Positions 55,668 to 63,696 of a stretch of 64,000 nt of DNA are shown one piece after another. A program made the translations under genes and the position numbers. The DNA comes from Desulfobulbaceae bacterium (lineage in GTDB: Bacteria; Desulfobacterota; Desulfobulbia; Desulfobulbales; Desulfocapsaceae). Numbering within the stretch: the first letter of the stretch is position 1; each line of letters starts with the position of its first letter. Where the stretch lies: positions 1-64,000 of the forward strand of contig JAABSV010000017.1 in assembly GCA_011390165.1 (NCBI GenBank), read 5' to 3'. Under the pieces are notes generated by a model. That model ran no database searches and was not told the origin of the DNA. It worked only from the letters and a program-made list of their open reading frames with translations.

Positions 55668-56870
55668 TCAGTAGAGGGTGGCGCTGAACTCCTCAAAGAC
55701 CGTCTCGATGGGGATGGCAAAGCCAATCCCCTCGATGGGGGTAGAAACGGCCTGTGCTCTGCTCCCCCCCCGCAGCACCAGGGTATTCACCCCGTGCACG
55801 TAGCCCCGCTCGTCGATCAGAGGGCCACCGCTGTTGCCGGGGTTGATGGCCGCATCGGTCTGCAGGAAGGTGGGGGACCCCTCCCCCAGGCGGCGGGAAC
55901 CGGAAAAGACCCCGGAGGTGACAGTATCCCGCAAGCCCACCGGGCTGCCGACGGTGTAGACCCTGTCCCCCTGGCGCAGGGGAAGGTTGGCCGGGGCCTT
56001 CTCCAGGTAGTCCCACTCACCGGAAAAGAGCGACATCAGGGCGAGATCATGGTTGTCGCTGAGGAGGATGAAGTTGGCGACATGCTCGCTGCCATCGGTG
56101 AAGACTATCTTGAAATCGCTGGGCTGGTAGCTGCCGGTGAGGAGTTGCAGGCGGCGCTGGTTTTCCACATGCTGCTCCAGTATTTTTTTCAGAACACCGG
56201 TCAGATGATTTATATTAATGGCAATAATGTCCTTATCCGGACCGACCGCAACCCGGCTGTAGTCCTGCTGCAGTTGGGTGATTTTTTTCTTCGTGGTGTC
56301 AACCAGCTGCCGGCCTTCTTCCACCACCCGGCGAAGCTCTTCCACCTTTACAGGGTCGATATCGACCACATGACGGTTGGTGACCAGGTAGTGGCGGTTG
56401 ATAAAAAAACCGGAACCAGCCCCCCAAGGGGTGACGATGGAGACCGTCGCCCGGCGGGCCCGATCAATGGCATTCGCCCCGGACAGCGGCGCCGACTCTG
56501 CGGCGGGGAGGGGCGGCCCTGCCACCTGCCTTGCTACGGGGGAAGCGGCTGGAGCAACTGGGGCGGCCTGGGCAGGGGCCGCGTTGGCGGCAGCCGATGA
56601 ACCAACCGGCGACGTAAGCGGCGAGGAGGCCTTGCCGGCCAGCTCATCGGCCAGGAAGTATCTGGTCAGGGCGTAGGTCGCCCCGGCCACCACCAGCACC
56701 AGCAGCAATGGCGGCAGGAACCTGCCCAGCCTTCTCCGCCCCACCGCCTGGGCGGCCGCCTCGCGGGCCTTGTTTCGCTCCTGGGCCTGGCGGTATTTTT
56801 CAAAAATGATCCCGCAGGCGGCACACTCGTAGCTGTTATGTTGTTCGTGCTGGCATTTCGGGCAACGCAT
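55668..56870 (-). CDS. Zinc-ribbon, membrane-anchored trypsin-like serine protease
   Basis: 400 aa from ATG 56870. A cytosolic zinc ribbon (CPKC at 3-6, CAACG at 16-20) is followed by a basic patch and one helix (51-72). After an Ala/Pro linker, a DegP-like trypsin fold begins near 140. Catalytic triad: His167 (NRHVVD), Asp275 (NHDLALM) and Ser347 (GNSGGP). No PDZ domain. About 80 residues (172-250), rich in helix and coiled coil, are inserted between His and Asp. Topology predicts a periplasmic protease tied to a cytosolic metal-binding sensor. Confidence 0.88.
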   Translation of the reverse strand: MRCPKCQHEQHNSYECAACGIIFEKYRQAQERNKAREAAAQAVGRRRLGRFLPPLLLVLVVAGATYALTRYFLADELAGKASSPLTSPVGSSAAANAAPAQAAPVAPAASPVARQVAGPPLPAAESAPLSGANAIDRARRATVSIVTPWGAGSGFFINRHYLVTNRHVVDIDPVKVEELRRVVEEGRQLVDTTKKKITQLQQDYSRVAVGPDKDIIAININHLTGVLKKILEQHVENQRRLQLLTGSYQPSDFKIVFTDGSEHVANFILLSDNHDLALMSLFSGEWDYLEKAPANLPLRQGDRVYTVGSPVGLRDTVTSGVFSGSRRLGEGSPTFLQTDAAINPGNSGGPLIDERGYVHGVNTLVLRGGSRAQAVSTPIEGIGFAIPIETVFEEFSATLY

Positions 56871-57081
56871 CGGCTTCACCTGGCAAAAAGTGGCTGAAGG
56901 AAGTATCGTGCTCGGGAAGCGGTCGCACCCTGACAACGGCGGCCAGAGCGGCGAGACTGTTTCCGGCTGACAGGCCAGGTATTGTACCAGGCACGGCAGG
57001 ACTGTTCAATGAGGCAAAAAAATCCCCCCTCCCCGCCTCTGCCGGATCACCGCGATGGACACCGGCTGGAAGGAGAAGACG

Positions 57082-57879
57082 ATGCACAAACCGATGCACA
57101 AACTGGCGGCCAACCTCACCCTGCTCTTTGCCGAGCTCCCTTTTCTCGACCGTTTCCAGGCCGCCGCCGCGGCCGGATTCCCGGGGGTGGAGTACCACTT
57201 CCCCTATGCCTGGGAGGCGGCCCTACTGAGGGAGCGGCTGGCCGCCAACGGCCTCAGCCAGGTGCTCTTCAACCTGCCGGCCGGCGACTGGCAGGGGGGC
57301 GAGCGCGGTATTGCCTGTGACCCGGGACGAGTGGCGGAGTTCCGCACCGGGGTCGCCCTGGCGATCAGCTACGCCCGGGTGCTGGGCAACCGCCGCATCA
57401 ACTGTCTGGCCGGAATTCCCCCGCCCGGGAGCAGCGCCGCCGAGGCCCATGCCACCCTGGTGGCCAATCTGCGCTTCGCCTGCCGGGAGTTCCGGACGGC
57501 CGGCCTGCAACTGCTCATCGAGGCGATCAACAGCCGTGACATCCCCGGTTTTTTCCTCACCACCACCAGGCAGGCGGAGTCGATCCGCCGCGAGGTTGCC
57601 GCCGACAACCTCCTCCTCCAGTACGATGTCTACCACATGCAGATCATGGAGGGGGATCTGGCCCACACCATCGCCCACCATCTGCCCCATATCGGCCACA
57701 TTCAGCTGGCAGACACCCCTGGCCGGCACGAGCCGGGCAGCGGTGAGATCAACTTTCGCTTTCTCTTCCGCTTCCTGGCCGAGAAGGGCTACCAGGGGTG
57801 GCTCGGCTGCGAGTACCTGCCAGCCACCACCACCGTCGCCGGCCTCTCCTGGCTGGCCGAGCATGGCCTCAGGGCGTGA
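57082..57879 (+). CDS. hyi: Hydroxypyruvate isomerase-family protein
   Basis: 265 aa from ATG 57082 behind AGGAG. Xylose-isomerase-like TIM barrel: AANLTLLFAELPFLDRFQAAAAAGFPGVEYHFPYAW, LLIEAINSRDIPGFFL (metal Glu), LQYDVYHMQIMEGDL, GHIQLADTPGRHEPGSGEINF and the final CEYLP Glu. Hyi interconverts hydroxypyruvate and tartronate semialdehyde; some homologues act on other keto-sugars. No glyoxylate carboligase or tartronate reductase lies nearby, so the pathway is unclear. Confidence 0.88.
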   Translation: MHKPMHKLAANLTLLFAELPFLDRFQAAAAAGFPGVEYHFPYAWEAALLRERLAANGLSQVLFNLPAGDWQGGERGIACDPGRVAEFRTGVALAISYARVLGNRRINCLAGIPPPGSSAAEAHATLVANLRFACREFRTAGLQLLIEAINSRDIPGFFLTTTRQAESIRREVAADNLLLQYDVYHMQIMEGDLAHTIAHHLPHIGHIQLADTPGRHEPGSGEINFRFLFRFLAEKGYQGWLGCEYLPATTTVAGLSWLAEHGLRA

Positions 57880-58005
57880 CCCTGTCCCCCGGGGTGTGGC
57901 CGGGCGCTCTAAAGTAGCCACCGGCAACCCAGCCGAATCTAGCCGGCAAAGCCCTTTTCCCCGGCAGGCTCGGAGGGCTGTTGTGGGCCCAGATCGGAGA
58001 TCTGC

Positions 58006-58422
58006 TCACTCCTCCCCTTTGACTCTGCCGCGCAGTGCCTTGGCGGCCCCTCTTTTACCCTTGCCGAGCAGACGACGTTCGCGGGAAGCACGAGTCGGCC
58101 TGGTCGGCCGACGAGGCCTGGGAGGGACGGCCACCCGGGCAATGAGCAGTTCCAGACGGTGCAGGGCATCCTGACGATTCTTCTCCTGGCTGCGGTAGCT
58201 CTGCGCCTTGATGAGCACACAGCCATCTTTGCTGATCCGCTGATCGGCAAGGGCCAGCAGCCGCTCTTTCCAGGGCCCGGGCAGTGACGAGGCGACAATA
58301 TCGAAACGGAGTTGGATAGAGGTGGCCACCTTGTTGACATTCTGGCCGCCGGGTCCCTGCGCCCTGATGGCGGTCAGCTCGATCTCGGATTCCGCAATTG
58401 TTGTCGAGCCGACTCGAAGCAT
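58006..58422 (-). CDS. arfB: ArfB (YaeJ) ribosome-rescue peptidyl-tRNA hydrolase
   Basis: 138 aa from ATG 58422. Release-factor-like domain with catalytic GPGGQNVNKVAT, and a basic C-terminal tail (RPRRPTRPTRASRERRLLGKGKRGAAKALRGRVKG) that threads the empty mRNA channel of stalled ribosomes. It frees ribosomes on mRNAs without stop codons, backing up tmRNA. Ribosome site is weak. Confidence 0.95.
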   Translation of the reverse strand: MLRVGSTTIAESEIELTAIRAQGPGGQNVNKVATSIQLRFDIVASSLPGPWKERLLALADQRISKDGCVLIKAQSYRSQEKNRQDALHRLELLIARVAVPPRPRRPTRPTRASRERRLLGKGKRGAAKALRGRVKGEE

Positions 58423-58810
58423 GGACACACCGTCGGGAAAGGTTGGCTGGTACAGGCCGCCGTCAGGATGGTGCTGGAAGGTGGTGGGACAGGCCGGCAA
58501 GAGGACAGTATGCCACTTCTGAGGGTACTAATGCAAGCTGAGAAAAAAGGAAGCGTGCGCCTGGGAATGTGTAAAAAGGTTGCCAAATCGATACGGGGCG
58601 GGTATAAGGACCGCTCATCAGTGTCGGACCAGGACGGGAATTTTTTTCACTGCAGAATTTGCGCAATACTGGGCAGACACGCATAATCGGCCACGGTAAG
58701 CCAGGCTTTTCAGGCTTCACCGGAATGGGGGCCGATTTTTTCTTTCCAGGCTGGCTTAGCGCAACAAGTTCTTCTTTGGAAGTAATTCTTTTCCGTAAAA
58801 AGGTCTCCCT
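58423..58810. other. arfB/deaD divergent region with long deaD leader
   Basis: 388 bp without a gene. Contains the promoter at 58580-58608 and a leader of about 195 nt in which 58697-58704 (TAAGCCAG) pairs perfectly with 58752-58759 (CTGGCTTA). Confidence 0.6.
58580..58608 (+). promoter_or_regulatory. Sigma70 promoter of deaD
   Basis: TTGCCA (58580-58585), 17-nt spacer, TATAAG (58603-58608); each hexamer one base from consensus. Predicted start near 58615. Confidence 0.65.
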
Positions 58811-60655
58811 ATGTCCGAAATCAATGCTGCCGACACACTCCCTGAAATCCTCTCCTTTTCCCTGTTGGGCCTGAACGGCCCGATTCTCCAGGCAGTAGAC
58901 GAGGCCGGCTACGAAACCCCGACCCCGATCCAGCAGGAGATGATCCCGCTGGTACTGGCCGGCCGCGATGTGGTCGGCCAGGCCCAGACCGGTACCGGCA
59001 AAACCGCCGCCTTCGCCCTGCCACTGCTCTGTCGGCTGGCCGCCACCGGTGGCAAAAAAAGCTCTCCGGAAATTCTGGTCCTCGCCCCAACCCGCGAACT
59101 GGCCATTCAGGTGGCCGAATCCTTTGCTGAATACGGACGGTATCTGGCTAACTTCCAGGTGCTGGCCATCTTTGGCGGTCAGGAGTACGGCATCCAGCTG
59201 AAACGGCTGCAGGAGGGTCCGCGGGTGGTGGTGGGCACCCCCGGCCGGGTGATGGACCATATCCGTCGTGGCACCCTCAAGACCGACGGGATCCACAGCC
59301 TGGTCCTCGACGAGGCCGACGAGATGTTGAAAATGGGCTTTATCGACGATGTCGAATGGGTCCTCGGGCAACTGCCCAACCGCCGCCAGACGGCCCTCTT
59401 TTCCGCCACCATGCCCCAGTCGATCCGGGCCATTGCCGCCAAATATCTGGTCAACCCGGAACAGGTCACTATCCGCAGCAAGACCGTCTCCGCCCCGACC
59501 ATCAACCAGCGCTATCTGATCACCGGCGGTTTCGCCGCCAAGATTGAGGCCCTGCAGCGGCTCCTGGAGGTGGAGAGCTTTGAAGGGATGCTGGTCTTTG
59601 TCCGTACCAAACTGCAGACGGTGGAGATCGCCGAGCAGCTTGCCACCGCCGGCTACTCCGTTGCCCCCTTGAATGGCGATATCCCCCAGAGCCAGCGGTT
59701 GCGGACGGTGGAACAGCTGAAGGCCGGAAAGGTGGACATTGTCGTGGCCACCGATGTCGCCGCCCGCGGCCTGGACGTGGAGCGGATCAGCCATGTGGTC
59801 AACTTCGATGTCCCCTTCGATACCGAAGCCTATATCCACCGGATCGGCCGCACGGGCCGGGCCGGCCGCACCGGCAGCGCCATCCTCTTTGTCGGCCGGC
59901 GCGAGCAGAGCATGCTCAAGGCGATTGAACGGGCGACCAGGCAGAAGATCACCGCCATGCCGCTGCCCGGCATCACCGAAATCAACCAGCTGCGGCGGGA
60001 ACGGTTCAAGGAGAAAATCAGCACCGCCCTGCAGGCCGACACCAGCCTCTACCGGCAACTGCTCGGCGAGTTCCTCCGCGACAACCCGGTCCCGGCCGAG
60101 GAGGTGGCAGCCGCCCTGGCCTTCATTGCCCAGGGGAACAGCCCGTTGCTCCTGCCCGAGGAACAGGAACGGCCAAGGGCGGAGAGTTTTGCCGATGGCC
60201 ACCGGGAACAGCAGCGGCCATCCGGCCGACACCTCCGGGAGGCACCGGCGAGAAGAACGGCCGGCATGGCCCTGCAACTGCCGCCGGAGGAAGGAATGGA
60301 ACGGTTTCGCATCGAACTTGGCCGGGAACACCAGGTGAAACCGGGCAACATCGTCGGTGCGATCGCCAACGAGGCCGAGATCAACAGCAGGTATATCGGT
60401 CGGATCTCGATTTACGACAACTATTCCACCGTTGATCTCCCTCACGGTATGCCGGAGGAGACCCTCAGGCTGCTCCAGCGTGTGCGCATCGGCTCCCGGA
60501 CCCTGAGACTGCAGAAGGTCTCCGAGGCTCTTGCCTCGCCACCATCAGCCGTACCGGTTGGAATTACACGGTCGGCGAAGACGGCCAGAGCAGGAAAATT
60601 CCCCCCCCGCACAGGCCCCAGCCGCAAGAGTGCCCCCGGGCGGAACGACGGATAG
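58811..60655 (+). CDS. deaD: DEAD-box RNA helicase, DeaD/CsdA type
   Basis: 614 aa. Q motif (YETPTPIQQEMIP), Walker A AQTGTGKT, PTRELAIQ, VLDEADEML, SAT (FSATMP) and HRIGRTGR. After the helicase core an extended region leads to a DbpA-type RNA-binding domain near the C-terminus (MERFRIELGREHQVKPGNIVGAIANEAEINSRYIGRISIYDNYSTVDLP). It unwinds RNA in ribosome assembly and cold adaptation. The long structured leader recalls cold-shock mRNAs. Confidence 0.95.
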   Translation: MSEINAADTLPEILSFSLLGLNGPILQAVDEAGYETPTPIQQEMIPLVLAGRDVVGQAQTGTGKTAAFALPLLCRLAATGGKKSSPEILVLAPTRELAIQVAESFAEYGRYLANFQVLAIFGGQEYGIQLKRLQEGPRVVVGTPGRVMDHIRRGTLKTDGIHSLVLDEADEMLKMGFIDDVEWVLGQLPNRRQTALFSATMPQSIRAIAAKYLVNPEQVTIRSKTVSAPTINQRYLITGGFAAKIEALQRLLEVESFEGMLVFVRTKLQTVEIAEQLATAGYSVAPLNGDIPQSQRLRTVEQLKAGKVDIVVATDVAARGLDVERISHVVNFDVPFDTEAYIHRIGRTGRAGRTGSAILFVGRREQSMLKAIERATRQKITAMPLPGITEINQLRRERFKEKISTALQADTSLYRQLLGEFLRDNPVPAEEVAAALAFIAQGNSPLLLPEEQERPRAESFADGHREQQRPSGRHLREAPARRTAGMALQLPPEEGMERFRIELGREHQVKPGNIVGAIANEAEINSRYIGRISIYDNYSTVDLPHGMPEETLRLLQRVRIGSRTLRLQKVSEALASPPSAVPVGITRSAKTARAGKFPPRTGPSRKSAPGRNDG

Positions 60656-60738
60656 CAGGGGGAGGGCATTTCACCTTGCCGGCATCGGCAGAGGGCTGTA
60701 TGCTGGCGTGAAATCGGGACGCCGAAATTGCGAACCCA

Positions 60739-60762
60739 AGGCGGGGGGGCAACATCCCGCCT
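60739..60762. terminator. Hairpin downstream of deaD
   Basis: AGGCGGG (60739-60745) pairs with CCCGCCT (60756-60762), about 85 nt after the deaD stop. No T-run. Confidence 0.35.
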
Positions 60763-60822
60763 GAACCCTCACATCCGGCTACATACCCAGTTCCATCCGA
60801 CCACATTGGAGAGAGGCCCCCC

Positions 60823-60863
60823 CACGGCTGGCTGCCTGGGTCGCCCTGCGACAACAGCCGTGG
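60823..60863. terminator. Bidirectional hairpin between deaD and MBL gene
   Basis: Perfect 9-bp stem CCACGGCTG (60823-60831) with CAGCCGTGG (60855-60863), with an inner GTCG/CGAC stem, 17 nt beyond the MBL stop codon. Likely 3' end of either or both convergent transcripts; no T-run. Confidence 0.5.
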
Positions 60864-60879
60864 CAAGAGCAAAGGCCGC

Positions 60880-61803
60880 TTAGACTTCCAGCACCATCCC
60901 CTCGCGAGCAAAAAACACCTCGGTTTCCCCATTCTTGGCGGGCTGACAGTAGATCTTCGCCAGTTCGTCCAGGCGGGCATCGCTGCGGTCGGGATCGTGG
61001 TGGAAAAGGGCCAGCCGTTTCACCCCGGCCCGGTTGGCGGCGGCTATGGCATATTCGATGGTGGTGTGGCCCCAGTTGCGGCGGTTGACATACTCCGCCT
61101 CGGTGTACTGGGCATCACAGACCAGCAGGTCGGCACCGGCATAGAACTGCTCGATCGCCAGATTCTGCTCCACCGCCACCACCTCCCCTTCCACCGCCAT
61201 CGCCTCGTCATAGGCGGGATCGCTCGGGTCGGTAATGAAGAGGTTGCGAAACGGCTCGGTATCATAACAGGTGCAGATCGACCGCCCCTGGTACTCAAAG
61301 CGGTAACCGAGGGCGGTGATCGGGTGGTTGAGCACTTTGGTGATCAGGCGAAGCCCGTCGCCAAGGTCGATACCGGGGTCCTCCTTCAGGCGGATATACT
61401 CGACCTCCGAGGCCAACTCGCCCAGATTGATCGGGAAGTAGCGGTATTTCATCTGCCCGCCCACCACCTCTTCGAGCGGGTCATCCTCGAAGGAGACCGG
61501 CCCGTGCACCCGCAGTCTGCTGCCGGGAATATAGATCGGGGTGAAGAAGGGATAGCCCATGATATGGTCCCAATGGGTATGGGAGAGGAATATATCCGCC
61601 CTCAGGGGGCCCTTGGGCAGATCGCTGGCCATCATGAAATTGCCGAGAGAACGGATTCCGGAACCGGCATCGACGATCAGCAGCCGCTCCTCCTCCCCTA
61701 CCCGGATCTCGATACAGGCAGTGTTGCCACCGTACTTCTGGGTGGTCGGGCCCGGACTGGGAATGGAGCCGCGTACGCCCCAAAAACGCAATTTCATGGC
61801 CAT
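60880..61803 (-). CDS. MBL-fold metallo-hydrolase
   Basis: 307 aa. KLRFWGVRGSIPSPGPTTQKYGGNTACIEI and metal-binding LSHTHWDHIMGYPFF place it in the PhnP/RNase Z-like group of beta-lactamase-fold phosphodiesterases (cAMP-phosphodiesterase-like). Later ligands appear in CDAQYTEAEY and LFHHDPDRSD. Its ATG directly follows the stop of the HDOD gene, so the two are coupled and may share a signalling role, perhaps cyclic-nucleotide hydrolysis. Confidence 0.9.
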   Translation of the reverse strand: MAMKLRFWGVRGSIPSPGPTTQKYGGNTACIEIRVGEEERLLIVDAGSGIRSLGNFMMASDLPKGPLRADIFLSHTHWDHIMGYPFFTPIYIPGSRLRVHGPVSFEDDPLEEVVGGQMKYRYFPINLGELASEVEYIRLKEDPGIDLGDGLRLITKVLNHPITALGYRFEYQGRSICTCYDTEPFRNLFITDPSDPAYDEAMAVEGEVVAVEQNLAIEQFYAGADLLVCDAQYTEAEYVNRRNWGHTTIEYAIAAANRAGVKRLALFHHDPDRSDARLDELAKIYCQPAKNGETEVFFAREGMVLEV

Positions 61804-62664
61804 TCAAATCTGCAGAAAGATTTTTGCCTTGTCGATCTCGTCCACCACCCGCAGGCCGATGGCGCCAAACTCCCTGCCGCTGATGCCGGCACTGGCCAGC
61901 AGCGGGCCGATTTCCTCCTCCCGTGGGAAAGGGTTGCCGGCATAGCCATGGTCGACGATGTTGGTATAGATATCAGCCAGCGCCACCAGGGCAAGCTGCC
62001 GCTCCTGCGACGAACCGGGTACGGGGGGGTGATGGTGCTCGCTGATGCACTGGCTGATCACCGTATTGAGTTTCCACTTTTCGGCAATCATCAAACCGAC
62101 TTCCTGGTGGTCGATGCCCATCATCGACTGCTCCACCTCGTGCAGGGGACGCTGTTCGAAACTGGCGGCATTGAGCACCTCTGAGTATTCGTCACCGAAG
62201 GGGACCTTGCCAAGGTCATGAAGAAGACCGGAGAGAAACAGTTCCTCACGCTCCATCACCTGGATACCGGCTGCTTCACCGAGCAGTTTGGCACTGACCC
62301 CGGTTCCAATGGAGTGGGCCCAGAATTTGGTGGTGGGGAGGGCTTTGGACTTTTTTGCCCCGGCGACAGTGCGGATGATCGCCGTACTCAGGGCCATGTT
62401 CTTGACCGTATTCATTCCGAGCATGGTGATTGCCCGGGTCAGGGAGGTGACCTTGTTGACCAGGGAATAGTAAGCGGAATTGATCAGCTTCAGCACCTGA
62501 CCGGTGAGCACCGGGTCAAGGGAGATCACCTTGTTCAACTCATTGGGCGAGGCATCGGTGCGGCTGCAGATCTCCATCACCTTGCCGACGGTGGTCGACA
62601 GGCTGGGCATCCGGCCGATGAACCTCTCGATCTCCCGACGATGGTGGTCCTTGTCGATAGTCAT
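61804..62664 (-). CDS. HDOD-domain signalling protein
   Basis: 286 aa from ATG 62664. HDOD pattern: RMPSLSTTVGKVMEICSRTDASPNELNKVISLDPVLTGQVLKLINSAYYS, ITMLGMNTVKNMALS, then LSGLLHDLGKVPFG, which keeps the HD pair, and HHHPP. HDOD proteins regulate chemotaxis, biofilm or second-messenger signalling. Followed without gap by the MBL gene. Shine-Dalgarno is poor (AGGA adjacent to ATG). Confidence 0.92.
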   Translation of the reverse strand: MTIDKDHHRREIERFIGRMPSLSTTVGKVMEICSRTDASPNELNKVISLDPVLTGQVLKLINSAYYSLVNKVTSLTRAITMLGMNTVKNMALSTAIIRTVAGAKKSKALPTTKFWAHSIGTGVSAKLLGEAAGIQVMEREELFLSGLLHDLGKVPFGDEYSEVLNAASFEQRPLHEVEQSMMGIDHQEVGLMIAEKWKLNTVISQCISEHHHPPVPGSSQERQLALVALADIYTNIVDHGYAGNPFPREEEIGPLLASAGISGREFGAIGLRVVDEIDKAKIFLQI

Positions 62665-62789
62665 TCCTGGAAAACTTGCAAGAAGTCCCTGAAGAAAGAT
62701 AAAAATCAATCGGTTAAGGGGAGCACTGGTGAATATGCCAGGACACCATTGTAGCGGAATACCGGTCCCGGGTCAAGCTATCCCGGCGG

Positions 62790-63617
62790 CTAATTTGTCG
62801 TACCTGGAGGAGGAGGAGAAGGGGTATCGGCAGGAGTGCCGGCGGACCGACCTCTCCCCTCCTCCCGAATGAAGGCCAGGACTGCCTGGTAGGGGAGGCT
62901 GCCGCCAAAAAGGTCGAGGGCCGAGCCGATGGTGGCGTCGAGGCGGCCGGCACCGGCATCTTCGATCAGCTTCAGGTCGGCGAGGTCACGAATCCCGCCG
63001 GCATAGGTGGTGGGAATGGGCGACCAGCGACCGAGTCTTTCCACCAGATCCAGTTCAACCCCGGCACACTGCCCTTCGACATCGGCGGCATGGACGAGAA
63101 ATTCAGCACAGAATTGGGCGAGGGTGTCGAGGGTGGCCGGAGAGATGGCCTCGTCGGTAAATTTCTGCCAGCGATCGGTGACAATCCAGTAGTTCTCAGC
63201 ACGCCGCCGGCAACTCAGATCAAGAACCAGCCGCTGCCGCCCGACCGCTGTCACCAGCCGCTGCAACCGCGACCAGTCGATCCGGCCGGCGGAAAAAACC
63301 GCTGAGGTGACAATCACATGGGATGCTCCCCGGTCCAGCCAGAGGGGGGCGGTGTCGGCATCGATGCCGCCGCCAACTTGCAGCCCTCCCGGCCAGGCGG
63401 CCAGGGCCGCACTGGCGGCGGCGTCGTTTCCGGGGCCAAGTTTGATCACATGGCCACCGTGCAGAGCATCGCGGCGGTAGAGCCCGGCAAACCAAGCCGG
63501 CGATTTTTCGGCGACGAAATTGGTCCGCAGGGCGGCGGGGTCGCCATCCACCAGGCTGCCACCGACGATCTGCTTGACCACGCCGTCGTGGAGATCTATG
63601 CAGGGCCGGAAACGCAC
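62790..63617 (-). CDS. hisA: Eukaryote-type phosphoribosylformimino-AICAR-P isomerase (HisA)
   Basis: 275 aa, GTG start behind GGAG. Strong match to the fungal/plant His6-type branch: RFRPCIDLHDGVVKQIVGGSL, HVIKLGPGND, LQVGGGID, VIVTSAVF, VLDLSCRR, FLVHAADVEGQCAG, TYAGGIRDLADLKLIEDAG and TIGSALDLFGG. It isomerises ProFAR to PRFAR in histidine synthesis. A 20-residue Pro/Gly tail follows. No other his genes in the window. Confidence 0.93.
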   Translation of the reverse strand: MRFRPCIDLHDGVVKQIVGGSLVDGDPAALRTNFVAEKSPAWFAGLYRRDALHGGHVIKLGPGNDAAASAALAAWPGGLQVGGGIDADTAPLWLDRGASHVIVTSAVFSAGRIDWSRLQRLVTAVGRQRLVLDLSCRRRAENYWIVTDRWQKFTDEAISPATLDTLAQFCAEFLVHAADVEGQCAGVELDLVERLGRWSPIPTTYAGGIRDLADLKLIEDAGAGRLDATIGSALDLFGGSLPYQAVLAFIREEGRGRSAGTPADTPSPPPPGTTN

Positions 63618-63696
63618 GCATTCTCCCCTGGATCAAGTTCAGCGCCCACTTTTGTCGGCAACGGCGCCGAAGGCTCAGAACTCAGACCCTGTTGAC

